Notes under the pieces: model-generated | What the model saw: only the letters and a program-made list of their open reading frames with translations | The model's database searches: none | What the model was told of the DNA's origin: nothing | Program-made: the position numbers and the translations under genes | Origin: Lunatimonas sp. | GTDB lineage: Bacteria; Bacteroidota; Bacteroidia; Cytophagales; Cyclobacteriaceae | Direction of reading: 5' to 3' | Assembly (NCBI RefSeq): GCF_020832325.1 | Contig: NZ_JAFIEU010000022.1 | Span: 76,692 to 140,691, forward strand | Length of the DNA stretch: 64,000 bases | Part shown: piece by piece, positions 42,512 through 51,400 of the stretch | How positions within the stretch are numbered: the first letter of the stretch is position 1 | How the letters are laid out: each line of letters starts with the position of its first letter

Positions 42512-44548
42512 ATGGGATTTAAGATTATCTCAGACTACCAGCCTACCGGAGATCAGCCTACTGCTATACATTCTCTCGTGGAGGGCATACAGAATAACGA
42601 ACCAGCACAGGTGCTTCTGGGTGTCACTGGATCTGGAAAGACATTCACCGTAGCAAATGTGATCCAGCAAGTGGAAAAACCCACGCTAGTGCTTAGCCAC
42701 AATAAGACCCTTGCCGCGCAATTGTACGGGGAGTTTAAGCAGTTTTTTCCTGAAAATGCGGTTGAATACTTCATTTCCTACTACGACTATTATCAGCCGG
42801 AGGCCTATATCCCAACCAGTGGCACGTACATCGAGAAGGACCTATCGATAAACGATGAAATCGAAAAATTAAGACTTTCCGCTACTTCGGCATTGTTATC
42901 TGGCAGGAGAGATGTCATCGTGGTGGCTTCGGTGTCCTGTATCTACGGCATTGGAAACCCGGAAGAGTTTGGAAAGAACGTAATTCATTTGCAAGAAGGG
43001 GATCGGGTTCCAAGAAACCAGCTGCTATACAAGCTGGTGGAAGTTTTGTACAGCCGCTCCAGTGCAGAGTTTACCAGGGGTACTTTTCGGGTGAAGGGTG
43101 ACACCGTGGATATCTTTGTTGCCTATGCCGATTTCGCCTACCGCATATACTTTTGGGGTGATGAGATTGAGGCCATTCAACGTATAGATCCGGAATCTGG
43201 GAAAAAACTGGCTGATGAAAAAATCATCACCATCTATCCGGCAAATCTATTTGTCACCGGAAGGGATGTGCTCGACCAGGCCATTCACGAGATTCAGGAT
43301 GACTTGGTGGCACAAGTTTCGTTTTTCGAACGGGATATGAAGCTGATGGAAGCAAAACGGCTGAAGGAACGGACGGAATTTGATCTGGAGATGATCCGTG
43401 AACTGGGCTACTGTTCGGGAGTGGAAAACTACTCCAGGTATTTTGACCGCAGACTCCCAGGAAGCCGGCCTTTCTGCCTATTGGATTACTTTCCGGAGGA
43501 CTACTTATTGGTCATCGACGAAAGCCATGTCACCGTGCCGCAAGTAAGAGCCATGTGGGGGGGCGACCGCTCCAGAAAGGCGAATCTGGTGGAGTATGGA
43601 TTTCGATTACCCTCTGCCATGGATAACAGACCGTTGAAATTTGAAGAGTTTGAGGCGCTATCAAATCAGGTCATCTATGTGAGTGCCACACCTGCCGACT
43701 ACGAACTCACCAGATCTGGGGGCGTGGTGGTGGAACAGATCATCCGACCCACCGGCCTATTAGATCCAATCATCGAGGTGCGGCCCAGTGCAAACCAGAT
43801 TGACGACCTGTTGGAGGAAATCGACCAGACCATATCCGAAGAGGCCAGAGTATTGGTAACTACGCTAACCAAGCGGATGGCGGAAGAATTGCAGAAGTTT
43901 TTGGAGCGTGCCGGGGTAAAATCCCGGTATATTCATTCAGAAGTAAAACCACTCGATCGGGTCGAGATCCTCAGGGAGCTGCGTCTCGGAGTGTTTGATG
44001 TCTTGGTCGGCGTAAATCTGTTGCGGGAGGGACTGGACTTGCCGGAGGTATCGCTCGTAGCCATCCTGGATGCAGACAAGGAGGGTTTTCTTCGTAATGA
44101 ACGAAGCCTAGTTCAGACCATAGGCAGGGCAGCACGGAATGAAAAGGGCAGAGTGATCATGTATGCGGACAAGGTCACCGATTCCATGCAGGTGGCCATT
44201 GAAGAAACCAACCGAAGGCGTTCTAGGCAGCAGGCCTATAACGAAGAACACGGTATTACTCCCAAGACTGTAATAAAGTCCAGGGAGAAGATTATGGGTC
44301 AGACCAAAGTGGCGGACAGTAAACGGAATGCAAAGGTATATGCCGAGGACTTGCACACTGAAAATGGTGTGGCCGCCGATCCGGTGGTTCAATACCTCAG
44401 TAAAGACAAGCTGGAAAAACTTGTACAGCAGACCCAAAAACGCATGGAAACAGCAGCAAAAGAATTGAATTTCATGGAAGCAGCGAGGCTGCGGGACGAG
44501 TGGCAAGGATTGAAAAACCGATTGGAAGAACTAAACCGGGGAATTTAA
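42512..44548 (+). CDS. uvrB: Excinuclease ABC subunit B
   Basis: The DNA-damage verification helicase of nucleotide excision repair, 678 residues and complete. Walker A is GVTGSGKT at residues 37-44 after [12 protein letters not shown]. The beta-hairpin region with [12 protein letters not shown] is near residue 90, the DESH box is at 336-339, and the helicase motifs include VSATPADYE and [14 protein letters not shown]-terminal UVR domain (about 635-672, [13 protein letters not shown]) binds UvrC. It is followed one base later by a small barrel gene and then an AlbA_2 gene, so repair and these genes may be co-expressed. Confidence 0.98.
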   Translation: MGFKIISDYQPTGDQPTAIHSLVEGIQNNEPAQVLLGVTGSGKTFTVANVIQQVEKPTLVLSHNKTLAAQLYGEFKQFFPENAVEYFISYYDYYQPEAYIPTSGTYIEKDLSINDEIEKLRLSATSALLSGRRDVIVVASVSCIYGIGNPEEFGKNVIHLQEGDRVPRNQLLYKLVEVLYSRSSAEFTRGTFRVKGDTVDIFVAYADFAYRIYFWGDEIEAIQRIDPESGKKLADEKIITIYPANLFVTGRDVLDQAIHEIQDDLVAQVSFFERDMKLMEAKRLKERTEFDLEMIRELGYCSGVENYSRYFDRRLPGSRPFCLLDYFPEDYLLVIDESHVTVPQVRAMWGGDRSRKANLVEYGFRLPSAMDNRPLKFEEFEALSNQVIYVSATPADYELTRSGGVVVEQIIRPTGLLDPIIEVRPSANQIDDLLEEIDQTISEEARVLVTTLTKRMAEELQKFLERAGVKSRYIHSEVKPLDRVEILRELRLGVFDVLVGVNLLREGLDLPEVSLVAILDADKEGFLRNERSLVQTIGRAARNEKGRVIMYADKVTDSMQVAIEETNRRRSRQQAYNEEHGITPKTVIKSREKIMGQTKVADSKRNAKVYAEDLHTENGVAADPVVQYLSKDKLEKLVQQTQKRMETAAKELNFMEAARLRDEWQGLKNRLEELNRGI

Positions 44549-44549
44549 T

Positions 44550-44987
44550 ATGAAGTATTGGAGCGCACTTTTGACATTAACCCTCATCGCTTGCACCGCG
44601 TACGAGACTCAGGCACAGCAGGCAGAGGGAAGTATCCTCCTATCCGGAGCCTTGGACCTAGCAAAAACCGACGCTCCGGGCGTCATAAGACGATATCAGA
44701 TCGGCATGGAGGGAAATTATTTTTACCGACACAACCTATCCTTTTCCGGCGGTTACGAGTTTAATCATTCATACAGCAACCAAGTGACGTTGGGGTCTAG
44801 GTTTTATCCCTTGGAGAAACTCTTCATTCGGGCTAGGGGATTAGTAGGGTCCCGGTCCGATTTCGCGGCAGGTGCCGGTTACACGCATAATATCAGCTAT
44901 CGGGTGAGACTGGAAGGAATGGCAGACTACTATGTTGCCACGAATGTGTTTGGACTAAGGGCAGGTATTGGAATATTGATTAACTGA
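44550..44987 (+). CDS. Small outer-membrane beta-barrel-like protein
   Basis: A 145-residue protein with a signal peptide (cleavage near residue 22, after YETQAQ). It then has alternating hydrophobic/aromatic strands (GSILLSGALDLAK, GNYFYRHNLSFSGGYEF, VRLEGMADYYVAT), ending with FGLRAGIGILIN. This pattern fits a small eight-stranded outer-membrane barrel, but I recognise no named family. It begins one base after the uvrB stop and ends four bases before the AlbA_2 gene, so it is part of that transcription unit. Confidence 0.6.
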   Translation: MKYWSALLTLTLIACTAYETQAQQAEGSILLSGALDLAKTDAPGVIRRYQIGMEGNYFYRHNLSFSGGYEFNHSYSNQVTLGSRFYPLEKLFIRARGLVGSRSDFAAGAGYTHNISYRVRLEGMADYYVATNVFGLRAGIGILIN

Positions 44988-44991
44988 TCAC

Positions 44992-45633
44992 ATGGGACTC
45001 CGGGAAATCATCAAATTGGCTTCGGAGGGCGAGGGGCTTAGGCTGGAATTTAAGAAGAAAGCAGCGCATCCCGAGAAAATCGTCCGGGAAATCATTGCCC
45101 TTGCAAATACCGAGGGGGGATACCTACTTATTGGCGTAGACGATGATGGTACTGTCAGTGGTCAGCGGTATATCGAAGAAGAAATCTTCGTGATGGATAA
45201 GGCAATAGCTGAATTGATCCATCCACCACTCCACGTGGAAAAGGAGGTACTTCATCTGAACCCTAAAAAAGGTGTCGCCATATACCGCATCGAAAAAAGC
45301 GCTTGTCGTCCCCACTTCCTTTTTGAAAACAACCGAAAAAAAGCGTATGTGAGGGTGGAAGACCGAAGTATTCAGGCCAGCAAAGAAGTATGGGAAATCC
45401 TAAAACGACAAAAACGAGACGAAAACATTGTCTTCCACTTTGGAAAGAAGGAGCGCATTTTGATGCAGGCGTTGGAAGAGAACACCACCATCACGGTAAA
45501 GGAGTTTATGCGGCTCGCAAAAATCCCCATCTTCATTGCCTCCAAGACGCTGATCAAGCTTGTATTGGCAAATGTCCTTCAGGTCATTCCTAAGGAAAAT
45601 GAAGACCTGTTCGTCATGAAGGCTGCTGGCTGA
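44992..45633 (+). CDS. AlbA_2 (Schlafen-like) domain protein
   Basis: A 213-residue cytoplasmic protein. The N-terminal AlbA_2 domain is recognised by EGEGLRLEFKKKA, IVREIIALANTEGGYLLIGV and the YVRVEDRSIQAS segment. The last 70 residues look like a winged helix (TITVKEFMRLAKIPIFIASK). AlbA_2 proteins act in nucleic-acid binding, transcription control or RNA cleavage, and the actual role here is unknown. It is the third gene after uvrB. Its 3' end overlaps the 3' end of recX on the other strand by 20 bases. Confidence 0.8.
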   Translation: MGLREIIKLASEGEGLRLEFKKKAAHPEKIVREIIALANTEGGYLLIGVDDDGTVSGQRYIEEEIFVMDKAIAELIHPPLHVEKEVLHLNPKKGVAIYRIEKSACRPHFLFENNRKKAYVRVEDRSIQASKEVWEILKRQKRDENIVFHFGKKERILMQALEENTTITVKEFMRLAKIPIFIASKTLIKLVLANVLQVIPKENEDLFVMKAAG

Positions 45634-46126
45634 GGCGGTCGATGATTTCTCGGATTAGCTCATTTTCAAATCCCCTAAAAGCCAGAAAACGCTGGACCTT
45701 GGCCTTTTTCGTAAACAAATTAGATTCGTGTGTCGCCTGCCATTTTCGTTCGGCAAGGCTATTCAGTACCTGTAGGTAGTCTTCGGTTTCAATCAACTCC
45801 ATCCCAAACCGAATCAACTCATCGGAAATACCCCGGAGTTTCAGTTCCTGCCGAATTCTCACTCTGCCCCACTTCTTTATCGAAAAACGACCCCGCACAA
45901 AGGCCTCTACAAAGCGTCTTTCATCAAAAAAACCCTCCTCAGAAAGCCTACGTACCACTACATCTATCTGCGTATCAGGCAGCTCCATCTCTTCCAATTT
46001 AGCCCTTACTTCGGATTCACAACGCTCCTGATAGGCACAATAAGAGGCAACTCGCTCCCACACCGCAGAGGGTACCGACTCGAAACTAGCCATTTGGCCA
46101 AGGTTTTCTTTTTCTGGAAGGGACAT
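45614..46126 (-). CDS. recX: RecX-type regulatory protein
   Basis: A RecA-modulating protein of 170 residues from the ATG at 46126. An open frame continues upstream to 46300, but that part would cross the tpiA start and has no RecX similarity. RecX features are VASYCAYQERCESEVRAKLE, the repeat VVRRLSEEGFFDERRFVEAF, and KWGRVRIRQELKLRGIS. RecX inhibits or tunes RecA filament growth. recA is not in the window. It is divergent from tpiA and convergent with the AlbA_2 gene. Confidence 0.88.
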   Translation of the reverse strand: MSLPEKENLGQMASFESVPSAVWERVASYCAYQERCESEVRAKLEEMELPDTQIDVVVRRLSEEGFFDERRFVEAFVRGRFSIKKWGRVRIRQELKLRGISDELIRFGMELIETEDYLQVLNSLAERKWQATHESNLFTKKAKVQRFLAFRGFENELIREIIDRLSQQPS

Positions 46127-46132
46127 TTTATG

Positions 46133-46140
46133 TACTTTTG
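46133..46140 (+). promoter_or_regulatory. Possible -7 element of the tpiA promoter
   Basis: TACTTTTG matches TAnnTTTG and lies 57 bases before the tpiA ATG, between recX and tpiA. The upstream -33 region is T-rich without a clean TTG. Confidence 0.4.
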
Positions 46141-46196
46141 AAGATGGTAACGAAACATACCAAGTTTCAAATATATAAAACGTTATAGAAATTATC

Positions 46197-46958
46197 ATGC
46201 GAAAAAAAATAGTAGCCGGTAACTGGAAGATGAATTTAACCCAAACGGAGGGCCAAAAACTTACATCTGAAATTGTAAATATGATAAAAGATGAATCCAC
46301 CCAAGATGTATCCGTGGTTTTAAATCCTCCATTTGTACATTTACAAGGAGTTCAAAAATTGATTGATGGAGCAAGTAATATACACCTCGGTGCTCAAAAC
46401 TGCTCGGACAAAGCCTCCGGCGCCTACACCGGCGAAGTTTCCGCATCCATGCTGGCCTCTTTCGGTGTGTCTTATGTCATCATCGGCCATAGCGAGCGCC
46501 GCGAGTATTTCGGTGAAACGAATGCCATGCTTACAGACAAGGTTAAACTTGCCCTAGAAAATGGATTGACCCCAATTTTCTGTTGCGGAGAACCGCTAGA
46601 TATCCGTGAAGATGGAACCCATTTGGCCTATGTGACCAATCAACTTACCGAAAGTTTGTTCGGTTTTGGGGAAGAAGACATTAAAAAACTGGTCATCGCC
46701 TACGAGCCCATCTGGGCAATCGGTACCGGGAAAACTGCATCTTCCGACCAAGCACAGGAAATGCATGCTGGAATACGGGAACACCTCGCTTCGAAGTATG
46801 GAACGGAAATCGCAGACAACCTCTCCATTCTATACGGGGGCAGTTGCAAGCCGGACAATGCCAAAGACATCTTTTCAAAACCGGATGTAGACGGGGGCTT
46901 GATTGGAGGGGCTTCCCTTAAGTCTCGGGACTTTACAGATATTGTCACTTCATTCTAA
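46197..46958 (+). CDS. tpiA: Triosephosphate isomerase
   Basis: Interconverts glyceraldehyde 3-phosphate and dihydroxyacetone phosphate in glycolysis. The 253-residue protein has the substrate lysine in GNWKMN (Lys11), the electrophilic histidine in IIGHSERR (His98) and the catalytic base in [12 protein letters not shown] (Glu170). The phosphate-binding end [10 protein letters not shown] and [14 protein letters not shown] are also present. It has normal length. It is followed by its own terminator. Confidence 0.98.
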   Translation: MRKKIVAGNWKMNLTQTEGQKLTSEIVNMIKDESTQDVSVVLNPPFVHLQGVQKLIDGASNIHLGAQNCSDKASGAYTGEVSASMLASFGVSYVIIGHSERREYFGETNAMLTDKVKLALENGLTPIFCCGEPLDIREDGTHLAYVTNQLTESLFGFGEEDIKKLVIAYEPIWAIGTGKTASSDQAQEMHAGIREHLASKYGTEIADNLSILYGGSCKPDNAKDIFSKPDVDGGLIGGASLKSRDFTDIVTSF

Positions 46959-46978
46959 CACATCTTCGTCCTTCCCTC

Positions 46979-47031
46979 AAAGCTTGGATAAAAAAAGTGC
47001 CTAGTGCGCTTTATTGTATCCAAGCTTTTTT
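46979..47031 (+). terminator. Terminator of tpiA
   Basis: The arm AAAGCTTGGATA (46979-46990) pairs with TATCCAAGCTTT and ends in a run of Ts at 47026-47031. A small inner hairpin (AAAG...CTTT) sits in the loop. It separates tpiA from prmA and supports the prmA start at 47045. Confidence 0.85.
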
Positions 47032-47044
47032 AATTTCCGACACC

Positions 47045-47872
47045 ATGGATTACATAAAATACACCATTTCCTGCTCCCCTTCTTTGGGAGAAATCTTGAT
47101 GGCCGAACTGGCAGAAATCGGTTTTGAGTCCTTCATTGAAACCGACACTGGCATTGAAGCATACATCGGCGAAGCCCTTTTAAACGCAGACGCATTTGAG
47201 CAGGTGGTGAATAGGTACAAGAAACAGGAACCGATCGCCTTTGAAATGGAAGAAATGCCTCGGATAAATTGGAACGAGGAATGGGAAAAAAACTACGACC
47301 CTATTTTAGTAGATGAGGCTATCTATGTGAGGGCATCCTTTCACCCAAAACGAGAGGACGTTTCCCACGAGATTATCATTAATCCAAAAATGTCATTCGG
47401 AACAGGACACCATGCAACTACCTACCTGATGCTTAAGCTACTCTTAGGTGTTCCGGTAGCTGATAGGCGGGTATTGGATGCGGGATCCGGAACCGGCATC
47501 TTGGCCATTATGGCACACCGCCTGGGAGCGGCTGAGGTGGAAGCCTTTGACATCGACGATTGGTGTGTGGAAAATGGAAACGAAAATTTCCAAATAAACG
47601 GTATCGACAGCATCAACATGGGATTGGGAACCATCCGGGAAGTGGCTCCCAAAGGCACCTTTGATATCATTTTAGCCAATATCAACAAAAATGTACTCCT
47701 GGACGAAATGGGAGAGTATGCCCGTCTATTGAGTCCCTCAGGCCGTCTACTGCTCAGTGGCTTCTACGAATCCGATATCCCAGACCTGCTAACCTGTGCA
47801 GCGACTTTCAAGCTTACGCTTCAAGCACAACAAAGCAGAAACGATTGGGCAGCCTTGGTCCTTTCGAACTAA
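47045..47872 (+). CDS. prmA: Ribosomal protein L11 methyltransferase
   Basis: Trimethylates lysines and the N-terminus of ribosomal protein L11 using SAM. From the ATG at 47045 it has 275 residues, starting MDYIKYTISCSP. A GTG at 46997 is in frame but lies inside the tpiA terminator. The N-terminal L11-binding domain is followed by the methyltransferase core: MSFGTGHHATTYLMLKLL, LDAGSGTGILAI (motif I), and DIILANINKNVL (the NPPY-like motif of this family). Its 3' end faces the DUF4270 gene. Confidence 0.95.
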   Translation: MDYIKYTISCSPSLGEILMAELAEIGFESFIETDTGIEAYIGEALLNADAFEQVVNRYKKQEPIAFEMEEMPRINWNEEWEKNYDPILVDEAIYVRASFHPKREDVSHEIIINPKMSFGTGHHATTYLMLKLLLGVPVADRRVLDAGSGTGILAIMAHRLGAAEVEAFDIDDWCVENGNENFQINGIDSINMGLGTIREVAPKGTFDIILANINKNVLLDEMGEYARLLSPSGRLLLSGFYESDIPDLLTCAATFKLTLQAQQSRNDWAALVLSN

Positions 47873-47900
47873 TAAAGATGAAGAAAGTGTCGATCCAATC

Positions 47901-47927
47901 AAAAAAAGTCCGGATTTACCGGACTTT
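47901..47927 (-). terminator. Terminator overlapping the end of the DUF4270 gene
   Basis: On the minus strand AAAGTCCGG (47927-47919) pairs with CCGGACTTT (47913-47905) around the loop TAAAT, followed by a T-run to 47901. The DUF4270 stop codon TAA (47918-47916) lies in the loop, so the last codons form the 5' arm of the terminator stem. Confidence 0.85.
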
Positions 47928-49265
47928 GGTATAATAGACTTTCAATACAATACGGTCTTTGTTCACTTTGTATTGACGCAGAGATCGCTTCGACTCATCC
48001 GAGGTTACCGGATTGTTCTGAGTGCTAGGAAAATTCGGATAGAGCATCAAATCCGTTCGTATCAAACCATCCCGATACAACGCATTCACATACGAAGTAA
48101 CCTGGTTTCTAAAGACCCTCGTTTCTTCGTTCAGGTTGAGCGAATTCTGGCTTCCAGCCGATGGAACAATATTTCCAGCCTGATCACGGCTTGTTTGGCT
48201 CGCCCCCTCCGACTGAACGGCTATCACGGCTCCATCAAAACGTCGGTACAATCGGTTATTTTCTCCTGAAAAAAACATCACCATGTTTCGCGTGGGCCAT
48301 TTAAACTCCGGGTATTCCTCAATGGGGCCCACTTCAAGCAGGATTTGATTGAAGGTGGTACTTTCCAAGGTATCTAGGAACGTTTCGAGCGCTTGGGTAT
48401 TTAATTTGACAAAAAGTCCCAAGGTAGATTTTCCACCTACTAAATTGCCGGGTACGTCGTAGGCCACACCCCTTTCGGTAATTACTTCCGTGGGGGTGCC
48501 ATTGCGGTCACTGGTGACACCTACAAAGTGCCTCGACTGCAACGTCGAAATCGGGAAACTTCTGGATACCGTATCTTCATCGTAGTGATAGTAAAGCATC
48601 ATGCCCGTACCATTGCCCACGGCAACAGATACACTGGTGTTTTCCTCTGGATTTCCCTTAATGGCTATACCGGGAAAATATTCCCTAAAATTAAAAATAT
48701 TCGAAAATGCCGGGTCACTATTCGTCAGCTTATCAAATAGCTCCCCCGCCAAGTCTGGATTCAATGGCATACGCAGCGTATTCACGGTGTCAGGGCGTAG
48801 TGAAAAGGAGCCCCCTGCAATCGTCTCATCTGAGAACCTCAAACTATTGAAATTGTAATAGGAAGTATCCAGTATGGGCTCTTCCAGCCGATGTACACTG
48901 AACGTCTTTGGCTGATCGAAATCCACCCCGAAGACCGACTGTACGTTTATGGTAAACACTGCCGAGTCAAAAATAGCCTCTGCATTGGGCTTGGCGGCAT
49001 TGGGGTTATAGGAAAGACGACTGTATCCGATTGCTTCGGTTTTGCCAAAGAAATCATCCACATCCCCTCCGATAACCAGTCTACCCTGACTAGTGGTGTT
49101 AAAAGAATCATACAATACCATAGAAGCAGAAAGGGGTATTTCTGCGTAGAAAACCCCTATCTGATTGGTGCTTGGGTCCAGAACTAACCCTATCTCGGAT
49201 GGGTCCGTACAAGAACCCGCTAGATGTAAGACGATAAATAAACTGGCTGCCAGCTTAGCCGGCAA
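47916..49265 (-). CDS. DUF4270 lipoprotein
   Basis: A 449-residue member of DUF4270, a Bacteroidota family of surface or periplasmic lipoproteins of unknown function. The TTG at 49265 gives a clean lipoprotein leader (LPAKLAASLFIVLHLAGSC, Cys at about residue 19), which then continues with TDPSEIGLVLDP. Longer in-frame starts up to 49349 would run deep into the preceding gene. Family features include FYAEIPLSASMVLYDS and a C-terminal LKVYYTKVR. Its start overlaps the stop of the glycogen-synthase-like gene by 11 bases, so the pair is translationally coupled. The stop lies in a terminator loop. Confidence 0.85.
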   Translation of the reverse strand: MPAKLAASLFIVLHLAGSCTDPSEIGLVLDPSTNQIGVFYAEIPLSASMVLYDSFNTTSQGRLVIGGDVDDFFGKTEAIGYSRLSYNPNAAKPNAEAIFDSAVFTINVQSVFGVDFDQPKTFSVHRLEEPILDTSYYNFNSLRFSDETIAGGSFSLRPDTVNTLRMPLNPDLAGELFDKLTNSDPAFSNIFNFREYFPGIAIKGNPEENTSVSVAVGNGTGMMLYYHYDEDTVSRSFPISTLQSRHFVGVTSDRNGTPTEVITERGVAYDVPGNLVGGKSTLGLFVKLNTQALETFLDTLESTTFNQILLEVGPIEEYPEFKWPTRNMVMFFSGENNRLYRRFDGAVIAVQSEGASQTSRDQAGNIVPSAGSQNSLNLNEETRVFRNQVTSYVNALYRDGLIRTDLMLYPNFPSTQNNPVTSDESKRSLRQYKVNKDRIVLKVYYTKVR

Positions 49266-50070
49266 GTTCTGTGTAAATATTGTAATAGCTCTCGAAAAGC
49301 TGTTCTTCTTCCTCACTATTGATTTCAAACTTTTTATCATTATTGGCATTTTCTTCGATTAAGTGAGTAAAGGTACCGGATGCGTCCTCACCTCTTATGA
49401 CCACGTCTGCGTAGGCCATTCCAAGCTTGAGAAACCCTTCATAGTCCTTTGATTTGAGCGGAGCGAGTAACTGATCGTCTATATCGACCATTTTGATCTT
49501 CTCAAACAAATCATCGCCAAATTTATGACTAAATCCGTTATTATACATAGCGAACACGGATTTTGTCTCTTTAAACAATGGCTCGTTTCGGTAAGTAGTC
49601 TTCAAATACAGCGGAATCAAACTAGTCATCCAGTCATTGCAGTGAACAACATCCGGAGCCCATCCCAGTTTTTTAACGGTCTCTATCACACCCTTACAGA
49701 AGAAAATGGCTCTTTCGTCATTGTCCTCATAAAATTTATCGTGTTTGTCAAAGAAAACGCTTTTTCGTTGAAAATAGTCTTCGTTGTCAATGAAATAAAC
49801 TTGCAACTTTGCATTGGGAATGGATGCTACCTTGATTATCAATGGCTTCTCTTCCTCGCCTACGGAAATATTGATACCCGAAAGCCGGACAACTTCGTGC
49901 AACCGGTTCTTTCGCTCATTGATCAAACCAAATCTTGGAACAAGAATACGGATTTCCATTCCTTTTTCCTGCATCGCCTGAGGCAGTGCCCGTACGAAAT
50001 TGGCCACTTCCGAGGTTTGAAGAAAAGGGTTGATTTCACTGGCTACGTAGAGGATACGAAGTTTAGACAT
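49255..50070 (-). CDS. Starch/glycogen synthase-like protein (GT5 N-terminal domain only)
   Basis: A 271-residue protein resembling the N-terminal Rossmann domain of GT5 starch/glycogen synthases: LRILYVASEINPFLQTSEVA at the start, MRIRILVPRFGLIN-like MEIRILVPRFGLIN, and APDVVHCNDWMTSL. A full GlgA has about 480 residues. The C-terminal nucleotide-sugar half is missing, and the usual K-x-G-G-L loop is replaced by TSEVAN. So it may not be a working synthase. This short form paired with a DUF4270 gene is common in Bacteroidota. It is divergent from panC. Confidence 0.85.
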   Translation of the reverse strand: MSKLRILYVASEINPFLQTSEVANFVRALPQAMQEKGMEIRILVPRFGLINERKNRLHEVVRLSGINISVGEEEKPLIIKVASIPNAKLQVYFIDNEDYFQRKSVFFDKHDKFYEDNDERAIFFCKGVIETVKKLGWAPDVVHCNDWMTSLIPLYLKTTYRNEPLFKETKSVFAMYNNGFSHKFGDDLFEKIKMVDIDDQLLAPLKSKDYEGFLKLGMAYADVVIRGEDASGTFTHLIEENANNDKKFEINSEEEEQLFESYYNIYTELAG

Positions 50071-50157
50071 ATCTTGTGTGTTTTGTTTAGGGATATAACG
50101 GGACTACAAATTTACAAAAAAAATTACTGAAATCCATGGTTTTTATTTTTTATCGTA

Positions 50158-50165
50158 TACTTTTG
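50158..50165 (+). promoter_or_regulatory. Possible -7 element of the panC promoter
   Basis: TACTTTTG matches TAnnTTTG exactly and lies 33 bases before the TTG start codon of panC. The -33 region has no clean TTG. Confidence 0.4.
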
Positions 50166-50197
50166 CAGCTATTTTCCTAAACTGAACCCACAGAACG

Positions 50198-51043
50198 TTG
50201 GAAGTAGTAAAGCAGATTTCGGAACTGAAAAGGCTATTAAAACCCCTCAGAGGGCGTTCTAGGTCGGTTTCGCTGGTTCCTACCATGGGAGCACTTCACC
50301 AAGGTCACATACACCTAGTACGTCAGGCACGAGCAGAAAGCGAATTTGTAGTCGTCAGCATTTTTGTTAACCCCACGCAGTTCAATAATCCTTCAGATCT
50401 GGCCCAATACCCCAGAACACTGTCTGCTGACCTTTCGCTCTTGGAGGCAGAAGGGGTGGACGTGGTCTTCGTCCCGGAAACCGGTGAAATGTATCCTTCA
50501 GAAGTAAACGTAACGTTTCATTTTCCAGGTTTGGACGAGGTATTGGAGGGTGCTTTTCGACCCGGACACTTTAACGGTGTGGCCATTGTAGTTTCCAAAC
50601 TTTTTCATATCATCCAGCCAGACATAGCCTATTTTGGGCAGAAAGACCTACAGCAGGTCAGCATCATCCGCCGATTGGTGCGCGACCTCCATTTTGACCT
50701 TCACATCCAAGTAGTTCCCACCGTCCGAGAGGAAGACGGCCTGGCACTATCCTCCAGGAACCTACGCCTAACGCCTACCCAAAGACAGCAGGCGTTATCC
50801 CTGTACCAATGTCTCGAATCCGCAAAAACTGAACTTTCAGGCGGTAATCCTTGGTTTGATACCAAAACTCGGCTGGAAGGCGAGTTTTGCAGATCAAAGG
50901 ACGTGCAGCTGGAATACCTTGCTTTGGTAGATTTAGAGGATTTTCGGCTGTCGGAAGTCCGAAAACCAGAAATAAAGCAAAGCATTTGCATAGCTGCTTA
51001 TGTAGGTGACGTCCGATTAATAGACAATATCATACTGGACTAG
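50198..51043 (+). CDS. panC: Pantothenate synthetase
   Basis: Joins pantoate and beta-alanine with ATP to make pantothenate (vitamin B5). The 281-residue protein has the ATP motif [16 protein letters not shown] near residue 26, [35 protein letters not shown] and [12 protein letters not shown], and the catalytic [12 protein letters not shown]. The start is TTG at 50198, in the usual place before [10 protein letters not shown]. No ATG option exists before the first motif. It is followed by panD eight bases later, so the two last steps of the beta-alanine branch are together. Confidence 0.96.
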   Translation: MEVVKQISELKRLLKPLRGRSRSVSLVPTMGALHQGHIHLVRQARAESEFVVVSIFVNPTQFNNPSDLAQYPRTLSADLSLLEAEGVDVVFVPETGEMYPSEVNVTFHFPGLDEVLEGAFRPGHFNGVAIVVSKLFHIIQPDIAYFGQKDLQQVSIIRRLVRDLHFDLHIQVVPTVREEDGLALSSRNLRLTPTQRQQALSLYQCLESAKTELSGGNPWFDTKTRLEGEFCRSKDVQLEYLALVDLEDFRLSEVRKPEIKQSICIAAYVGDVRLIDNIILD

Positions 51044-51051
51044 AAAAAATA

Positions 51052-51396
51052 ATGCATATCCAACTATTGAAATCAAAGATTCACCGGGTGAAAATCACAC
51101 AGGCGGAGCTTCACTATGTAGGCAGTATCACCATCGACGAAGACTTGATGGACGCGGCAAACATTCTTGAAAACGAAAAAGTCCAGGTAGTGAACATCAA
51201 CAATGGAGAGCGGCTGGAAACCTATGTGATCAAGGGAGAACGCGGAAGCGGGCAGGTTTGCTTAAACGGGCCCGCCGCCCGAAAAGCACAGGTAGGGGAT
51301 GTGGTCATAATTATTACCTATTGCTCGATGTCAGTGACTGAAGCAAAAACCTACCAGCCAGTGGTTGTCTTTCCCGATGAATACAACCGACTATAA
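51052..51396 (+). CDS. panD: Aspartate 1-decarboxylase
   Basis: A pyruvoyl enzyme that makes beta-alanine from aspartate. The 114-residue proenzyme self-cleaves between Gly24 and Ser25 in YVGSITID. The rest of the signature is present: [39 protein letters not shown] and VIIITYCSM. It lies between panC (8 bases) and the flippase-like gene (4 bases), a likely single transcript. Confidence 0.97.
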   Translation: MHIQLLKSKIHRVKITQAELHYVGSITIDEDLMDAANILENEKVQVVNINNGERLETYVIKGERGSGQVCLNGPAARKAQVGDVVIIITYCSMSVTEAKTYQPVVVFPDEYNRL

Positions 51397-51400
51397 CTAG

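Noticed and set aside
46127-46300. N-terminal extension of recX across the tpiA start
   Set aside because: The extra residues are hydrophobic and unlike RecX, and they overlap the tpiA promoter and first codons; the ATG at 46126 gives a normal RecX.
49266-49349. Longer start for the DUF4270 gene inside the starch-synthase-like gene
   Set aside because: It would bury the lipoprotein leader; the TTG at 49265 gives a proper leader with a lipobox and a short overlap.
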